Below, one piece after another: positions 59,154 through 64,000 of a stretch of 64,000 nucleotides of DNA. Position numbers and translations under genes: made by a program. The stretch covers positions 4,096,144 through 4,160,143 of the forward strand of contig NC_009380.1 in NCBI RefSeq assembly GCF_000016425.1, written 5' to 3'. This stretch comes from Salinispora tropica CNB-440. Its GTDB lineage: Bacteria > Actinomycetota > Actinomycetes > Mycobacteriales > Micromonosporaceae. How positions within the stretch are numbered: the first letter of the stretch is position 1; each line of letters starts with the position of its first letter. The notes under the pieces are model-generated. The model was not told the DNA's origin. It saw only the letters and a program-made list of their open reading frames with translations, and made no database searches.

Positions 59154-59724
59154 GGCCGTCCACCTCACGCGCATCTACACCAAGGCCGGCGACGCCGGCA
59201 CGACCAGGCTGAGCAACAACGAGCAGGTCCCGAAGACTGATCCCCGGATCGCCGCGTACGCGGACGTCGACGAGTGCAACGCGGCGATCGGCGTGGCGCT
59301 CGCCCTCGGGCAACTCGACGAAGAGCTGCGCACGGTACTCGGATCGATCCAAAACGACCTGTTCGACGTGGGAGCTGACCTGGCCACGCCGGTCGAGCCG
59401 AATCCGAAGTACCCACCGCTGCGGGTCACCGAGGCATACGTTGAGCGCCTTGAGGGCTGGTGCGACGAGTACAACGCACGCCTGAGCAAGCTCGACTCCT
59501 TCACCCTCCCCGGCGGCACCGCCGGCGCGGCGCTCCTGCATGTTGCGCGGACGGTAGCCCGGCGCGCCGAGCGTGCGGCTTGGGCCCTGATCACCCACGA
59601 TCCCGACCGAACCAGCACGCTCCCGGCAAAGTATCTCAACCGGCTCTCCGATCTGCTCTTTATCCTGTCAAGAACGGCAAATCCGGCCGGAGATGTGCTA
59701 TGGGTACCCGGCGGCAAGCACTGA
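59152..59724 (+). CDS. pduO: PduO-type cob(I)alamin adenosyltransferase
   Basis: 190-residue five-helix-bundle enzyme that makes adenosylcobalamin from ATP and cob(I)alamin. N-terminal ATP motif 'IYTKAGDAGTTRL' (about 7-19), 'YADVDECNAAIG' (about 41-52), the helix with 'ARTVARRAERAA' (about 129-140) containing the conserved Arg residues, and 'LNRLSDLLFILSR' (about 162-174) are all present. It supplies the cofactor for the isobutyryl- and ethylmalonyl-CoA mutases in this window. The ATG shares the palindrome CATG with the murA start, and the ribosome-binding site is weak. Confidence 0.94.
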   Translation: MAVHLTRIYTKAGDAGTTRLSNNEQVPKTDPRIAAYADVDECNAAIGVALALGQLDEELRTVLGSIQNDLFDVGADLATPVEPNPKYPPLRVTEAYVERLEGWCDEYNARLSKLDSFTLPGGTAGAALLHVARTVARRAERAAWALITHDPDRTSTLPAKYLNRLSDLLFILSRTANPAGDVLWVPGGKH

Positions 59725-59738
59725 CCGATCAACCGTCC

Positions 59739-59766
59739 GACGCGCCGGTGTGGGAACCGGCGCGTC
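59739..59766 (+). terminator. Terminator after pduO
   Basis: Perfect 11-bp stem (59739-59749 with 59756-59766), 6-nt loop, 14 bp after the stop. Confidence 0.75.
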
Positions 59767-59917
59767 CTACCACGCCGAGGTCTGCATACCCGACCTGCCG
59801 GCTACCATCCGCGGACAGCGGCAGCAGCTCGGGCGAGCGGGAACGGTAGGACTGTTCGGTCGAGCCTTCCCCGTATCGTGGGGCTGACGGGCTCCGCACC
59901 CGCTCCGGGACGGGGCC

Positions 59918-60373
59918 TCAGGCCGCTGGCCAGTCCTGGGCGGTTAGATTCGGCGAGGCCGCCCCCGGAGGAGCGGCCTCAAGCCAGGAGAGAAACCCGG
60001 TGACGGTCGAGCGTGCCATAGCGATCTCGACCGGGCTGTGATGGCTGGTACAGCGGAGGATGATCCAGTCGGCGGGCATGGAGAACTGCTCCTGCCCTTC
60101 GGGCAGCCGACGACGTTCCACCGCGAGGTCCTTGCGGGAAAGCGTGCACCGGGGGCGGAGGGCGAAACTGAACATCCGGTACCACCGAAGCTCGTCCCCG
60201 ACGAAGCGGCCGAAGCCGGGGGCCCAGCCCCGGCCGTCGAGCATCGTGGAGGTACGAACACTGAGCCGGATGATTCCTCCGCTGCGGGTGACCAACGCCC
60301 GCCGGACGAAGAGAATCAGGAGCGCGCCGACGACGACGGCGATGCCGATCCCAACCCCTTCGACGAGTTCCAT
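59918..60373 (-). CDS. DUF2550 membrane protein
   Basis: 151-residue protein with one N-terminal membrane segment (about 7-26) and a cytoplasmic PH-like domain containing 'GRGWAPGFGRFVGDELRWYRMFSFA' and 'RRRLPEGQ' (shortened). DUF2550 proteins are actinobacterial and commonly follow atpC, as here (13-bp gap). Function unknown. Confidence 0.85.
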   Translation of the reverse strand: MELVEGVGIGIAVVVGALLILFVRRALVTRSGGIIRLSVRTSTMLDGRGWAPGFGRFVGDELRWYRMFSFALRPRCTLSRKDLAVERRRLPEGQEQFSMPADWIILRCTSHHSPVEIAMARSTVTGFLSWLEAAPPGAASPNLTAQDWPAA

Positions 60374-60386
60374 CGCCGGGTGGCGC

Positions 60387-60671
60387 TCAGCGACCCTGCG
60401 CGGCCGGGACCGGGCTGGCGCTCTCAGCCAGGACGGTGACGCCCTGGTTGCTCACGGAGAGGAAACCGCCAGCCACCTCGTAGGAGAGCTGCTCGCCTCC
60501 GGCAACCTTGATCCGAACCTGGCCGGGCTCCGCGAGCTGGCCGAGCAGGGGAGCATGCCCCGGCATCACGCCGAGCTCACCCTCGGTCGTCCGGGCCATG
60601 ACCATCTCGGCCTCGCCGGACCAGACCGTCTCCTCGACGGCTACGAGCTCGACGTGAAGCTGCTGTGCCAC
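60387..60671 (-). CDS. atpC: F1 ATP synthase epsilon subunit, short form
   Basis: 94-residue subunit consisting only of the beta-sandwich domain ('LVAVEETVWSGEAEMVMART', 'GELGVMPGHAPLLGQL', 'YEVAGGFLSVSNQGVTVLAE'). The two C-terminal helices that in longer homologues bind ATP and inhibit rotation are missing: the protein stops at 'SASPVPAAQGR'. It should still couple gamma to the c-ring. GTG 60671 has AAGGAG upstream. Unusually it is separated from atpD by an LCP gene, and a -10-like TAGAAT lies 34 bp before its start. Confidence 0.93.
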   Translation of the reverse strand: MAQQLHVELVAVEETVWSGEAEMVMARTTEGELGVMPGHAPLLGQLAEPGQVRIKVAGGEQLSYEVAGGFLSVSNQGVTVLAESASPVPAAQGR

Positions 60672-60704
60672 GCTGTCTCCTTGCTGCGGCGGCGGATTGC
60701 CGAA

Positions 60705-60710
60705 ATTCTA
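60705..60710 (-). promoter_or_regulatory. Possible -10 element of an atpC promoter
   Basis: On the minus strand TAGAAT follows directly after the hairpin at 60711-60749 and lies 34 bp upstream of the atpC start. No good -35 is present. Confidence 0.35.
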
Positions 60711-60749
60711 GTCTCGCCCTCGACCCGCCGGTAACGCGGGTGGCGAGAC
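60711..60749 (-). terminator. Hairpin between LCP gene and atpC
   Basis: Outer 8-bp stem GTCTCGCC/GGCGAGAC (60711-60718, 60742-60749) with an inner CCCGC/GCGGG stem. Likely terminates or attenuates transcription from the LCP gene before atpC. Confidence 0.65.
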
Positions 60750-60786
60750 GTACGCCACTCGGGTTGGGATTTCGGCCCCCGACAGG

Positions 60787-61923
60787 TCAGATCTTGTTCT
60801 GGAAGTCCGGATGCTCCAGCAGGAACGCGTCGAGCTGCTCGTCCCGCAACGCCTGGAAGAAGTCCCAAACAGCCGACTTGAAGCGCTCGCCCAGGTACGT
60901 CCCGCCATCCTTGACTTCACCACCCGGCAATTTGATCATCTGAATGCTCGCCGGCCGGAGATCCTTCAACGCGAGGCCAAAGTCAACCACGCTGTGCCCC
61001 CGGCCGTTGAAGACCAGCGACTCACCGGCGGCCCGGAGCACCCGGTCCAGCTTGAGCGGGTTGCTCACCACATCGGCGCTGATGGCCTGAGTCGCCATTG
61101 CCTTGACGAACTGCTGCTGGTGACGCTGGCGGCCGTAGTCGCCGTCTGGCACACCGTTCTCTTCATAACGCTGACGGACATAGTCCAGCGCCTGCCATCC
61201 CTCGAGGAGCTGCTCCCCCTTTGGGTATACCGCCTGCTCGCCGACGTACCCCCCGCCGCCGGCCCGCAGCTCACGGTGCGTGCCGTCGGGTTGACGATGC
61301 CGCGATCGCACCTCGCGCTCGATGTCCATCGTGACGCCACCCATCGCATCAACGATCTTGACGAAACCACCGAAGTTGATGATCGCCCCGGCGTCGAAGC
61401 GTGGGATCCCCGTGACCGACTGGACCGTCTTGCCGAGCAGTTCGAAGCCCTGCGCCACGCTGGGGTTCTCCCCCTGCACGCGGCTGCCGTGGGCCATCGC
61501 GGCGTTGAGCTTGCCCCGGCCACCCGGGTACCCGGCCTTGTCGAAGGCGGGAATGTCGACGTAGAGATCCCGGGGCATCGAGAAGAGGAACGCCCGGTCG
61601 AGCCCTTCCGGCACGTGCAGCACCATGATCGAGTCGGCCAGCGGCGGCTGTTCCTCCTTACGGGGGTCAATGCCGACGAGCAGGATGTTGAGCGGGCCCT
61701 TGATGTCGCTCGTGCGCTCGCTGGCTCCCGCCGCCTGATCACCGAACAGGTCCGCCTTGCCCACCGCGCCCTCGTACCGGGCAAACAGCGCCTCAACCCC
61801 GACCAGGGCAGCGCCGCTGACAAACATCAAGACGGCGCCGAAGACGGTGCACACCTGGGCCCACCGCGGCACGCCCGCCCACACCGACGGCTTCTTCTTG
61901 CCGCCTTTGCCGGCCTTACCCAC
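60787..61923 (-). CDS. LytR-CpsA-Psr (LCP) family cell-wall glycopolymer ligase
   Basis: 378 residues with a cytoplasmic basic tail, a membrane anchor at about 23-45 and the extracellular LCP domain (about 80-300). The lipid-phosphate site is seen as 'ILLVGIDPRKEEQ', 'LADSIMVLHV', 'FSMPRDLYVDIP', 'KLNAAMAHGS' and 'YVRQRYEENGVPDGDYGRQRHQQQF', here shortened, with the conserved Arg and Asp residues. LCP enzymes attach teichoic acid, arabinogalactan or other polymers to peptidoglycan. GTG 61923 has GGAG 6 nt upstream; ATG 61929 abuts it. Lies between atpD and atpC on the same strand. Confidence 0.9.
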   Translation of the reverse strand: MGKAGKGGKKKPSVWAGVPRWAQVCTVFGAVLMFVSGAALVGVEALFARYEGAVGKADLFGDQAAGASERTSDIKGPLNILLVGIDPRKEEQPPLADSIMVLHVPEGLDRAFLFSMPRDLYVDIPAFDKAGYPGGRGKLNAAMAHGSRVQGENPSVAQGFELLGKTVQSVTGIPRFDAGAIINFGGFVKIVDAMGGVTMDIEREVRSRHRQPDGTHRELRAGGGGYVGEQAVYPKGEQLLEGWQALDYVRQRYEENGVPDGDYGRQRHQQQFVKAMATQAISADVVSNPLKLDRVLRAAGESLVFNGRGHSVVDFGLALKDLRPASIQMIKLPGGEVKDGGTYLGERFKSAVWDFFQALRDEQLDAFLLEHPDFQNKI

Positions 61924-62093
61924 GATCATCTCCGTTCGTCACGTCTATCAGGGACGGGCGTACGTCAGCGAATGATGACATGAATGCACGCAGAGTCCGC
62001 GCGACGCGCGTAGACGGTACCCTGCCAACCGTCAAGATCGCCGACCGGCGAAAACGAGTTCGCACCCACTGCGTCATCAGATGAACGGAAAGA

Positions 62094-62117
62094 CCGCCCC
62101 GGCGTCAACCAGGGCGG
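62094..62117 (-). terminator. Terminator after atpD
   Basis: CCGCCC/GGGCGG stem (62094-62099, 62112-62117). On the minus strand it is followed by TCTTTCC, giving a partial U-tract, so atpG-atpD transcription probably ends before the LCP gene. Confidence 0.6.
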
Positions 62118-62164
62118 CCCTTCGCGCTGCTCACGGGCCTGCGGCGGTAGCCACAGCGGGGCAC

Positions 62165-63621
<1,457 letters not shown>

Positions 63622-63622
<1 letters not shown>

Positions 63623-64000
63623 CACACTTCACTTCCCGACGCGGCCAGCGCGTTCGCGCCGCCGACGATCTCGCTGATCTCCTGGGTGATTCCGGCCTGG
63701 CGGGCCGAGTTCATCTCGCGCGTGTACTTCTCGATCATCTCTTCGGCGTTGTCGGTGGCGCTCTTCATCGCCCGCCGCCGCGACGCCGACTCACTCGCCG
63801 CCGACTCGACCAACGCCGCGTAGATCCGCGTATTGATGTACTTCGGCAGCAGCGCGTCGAGGAGCGCCTCCGCCTCCGGCTCGAATTCGTAGGCCGGCAG
63901 GATGCCCTCGGAGCGCGGCCGGTCCTCGATCTGCATCGGCCCGAGGATCTTCGGAACCGGAACCTGGGTCATCAGTGACTTGAACTCGGTGGAGACGATG
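63622..64000 (-). CDS. atpG: F1 ATP synthase gamma subunit, C-terminal part (cut by window edge)
   Basis: The reading frame runs off the right edge; about 125 C-terminal residues are seen. 'STEFKSLMTQVPVPKILGP' opens the visible part, and the last helix carries 'RRRAMKSATDNAEEMI' and 'YTREMNSARQAGITQEISEIVGGANAL', the conserved C-terminal rotor helix that sits inside the alpha3beta3 ring. Coupled to atpD through the TGATG overlap. Confidence 0.95.

Overview
The window comes from a high-GC actinomycete, most likely Micromonosporaceae (Salinispora/Micromonospora type). This is inferred from codon usage, a cvn signalling operon, an Asp-type MurA, NucS, the NAD-glutamate dehydrogenase of about 180 kDa, a secreted GH6 cellulase under a CebR-type operator, and the crotonyl-CoA carboxylase/B12-mutase gene set. 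Nearly all sequence is protein coding. I saw no rRNA, tRNA, insertion sequence, phage, CRISPR array or natural-product assembly-line gene.

Layout. 1-2.4 kb: end of an NlpC/P60 peptidase, a primary-like sigma factor and a dTMP-kinase-like P-loop protein. 2.5-4.8 kb: a compact plus-strand run (nucleotidyltransferase-fold, BON-like, metallophosphoesterase, GPGG microprotein, TspO). 5.0-8.4 kb: an alpha-glucoside-type ABC importer without its own ATPase. 8.4-12.6 kb: xylA-xylB-MFS. 12.7-17.3 kb: sugar-phosphate transferase, substrate-binding/VWA protein, beta-propeller lactonase. 17.4-21.4 kb: the cvnABCD conservon. 21.8-22.7 kb: two overlapping disordered hypotheticals. 22.8-24.6 kb: CBM2-GH6 cellobiohydrolase. 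25.1-27.7 kb: a secreted His/Asp/Gly-rich repeat protein paired with a class F-like sortase. 27.7-35.1 kb: NAD-GDH, arginase-family enzyme, thioredoxin co-chaperone.

35.2-60 kb carries most of a B12-dependent acyl-CoA circuit. An apparent thiolase-meaB-icmA operon faces methylmalonyl-CoA epimerase and crotonyl-CoA carboxylase/reductase. Further on are a duplicated-fused and a single 3-hydroxyacyl-CoA dehydrogenase, ethylmalonyl-CoA mutase, and the PduO adenosyltransferase that makes the mutases' cofactor. Together these convert acetyl-CoA to ethylmalonyl-CoA and methylmalonyl-CoA and interconvert butyryl- and isobutyryl-CoA, which serves C2 assimilation and polyketide extender supply. Two Scy/FilP-like polarity coiled-coil proteins, an AI-2E family permease, NucS, an ABC-2 exporter, an aldehyde dehydrogenase and MurA are interleaved.

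59.9-64 kb: DUF2550 protein, the 3' end of the ATP synthase operon (atpG', atpD, atpC) with an LCP cell-wall ligase gene between atpD and atpC.

The most distinctive elements are the repeat-protein/sortase pair with 15 copies of a 39-bp unit, the head-to-head murA/pduO start codons, the split atpD/atpC arrangement with a short epsilon subunit, and the residue-level assignment of the two mutases. Functions are assigned from recognised motifs; no database search was run.
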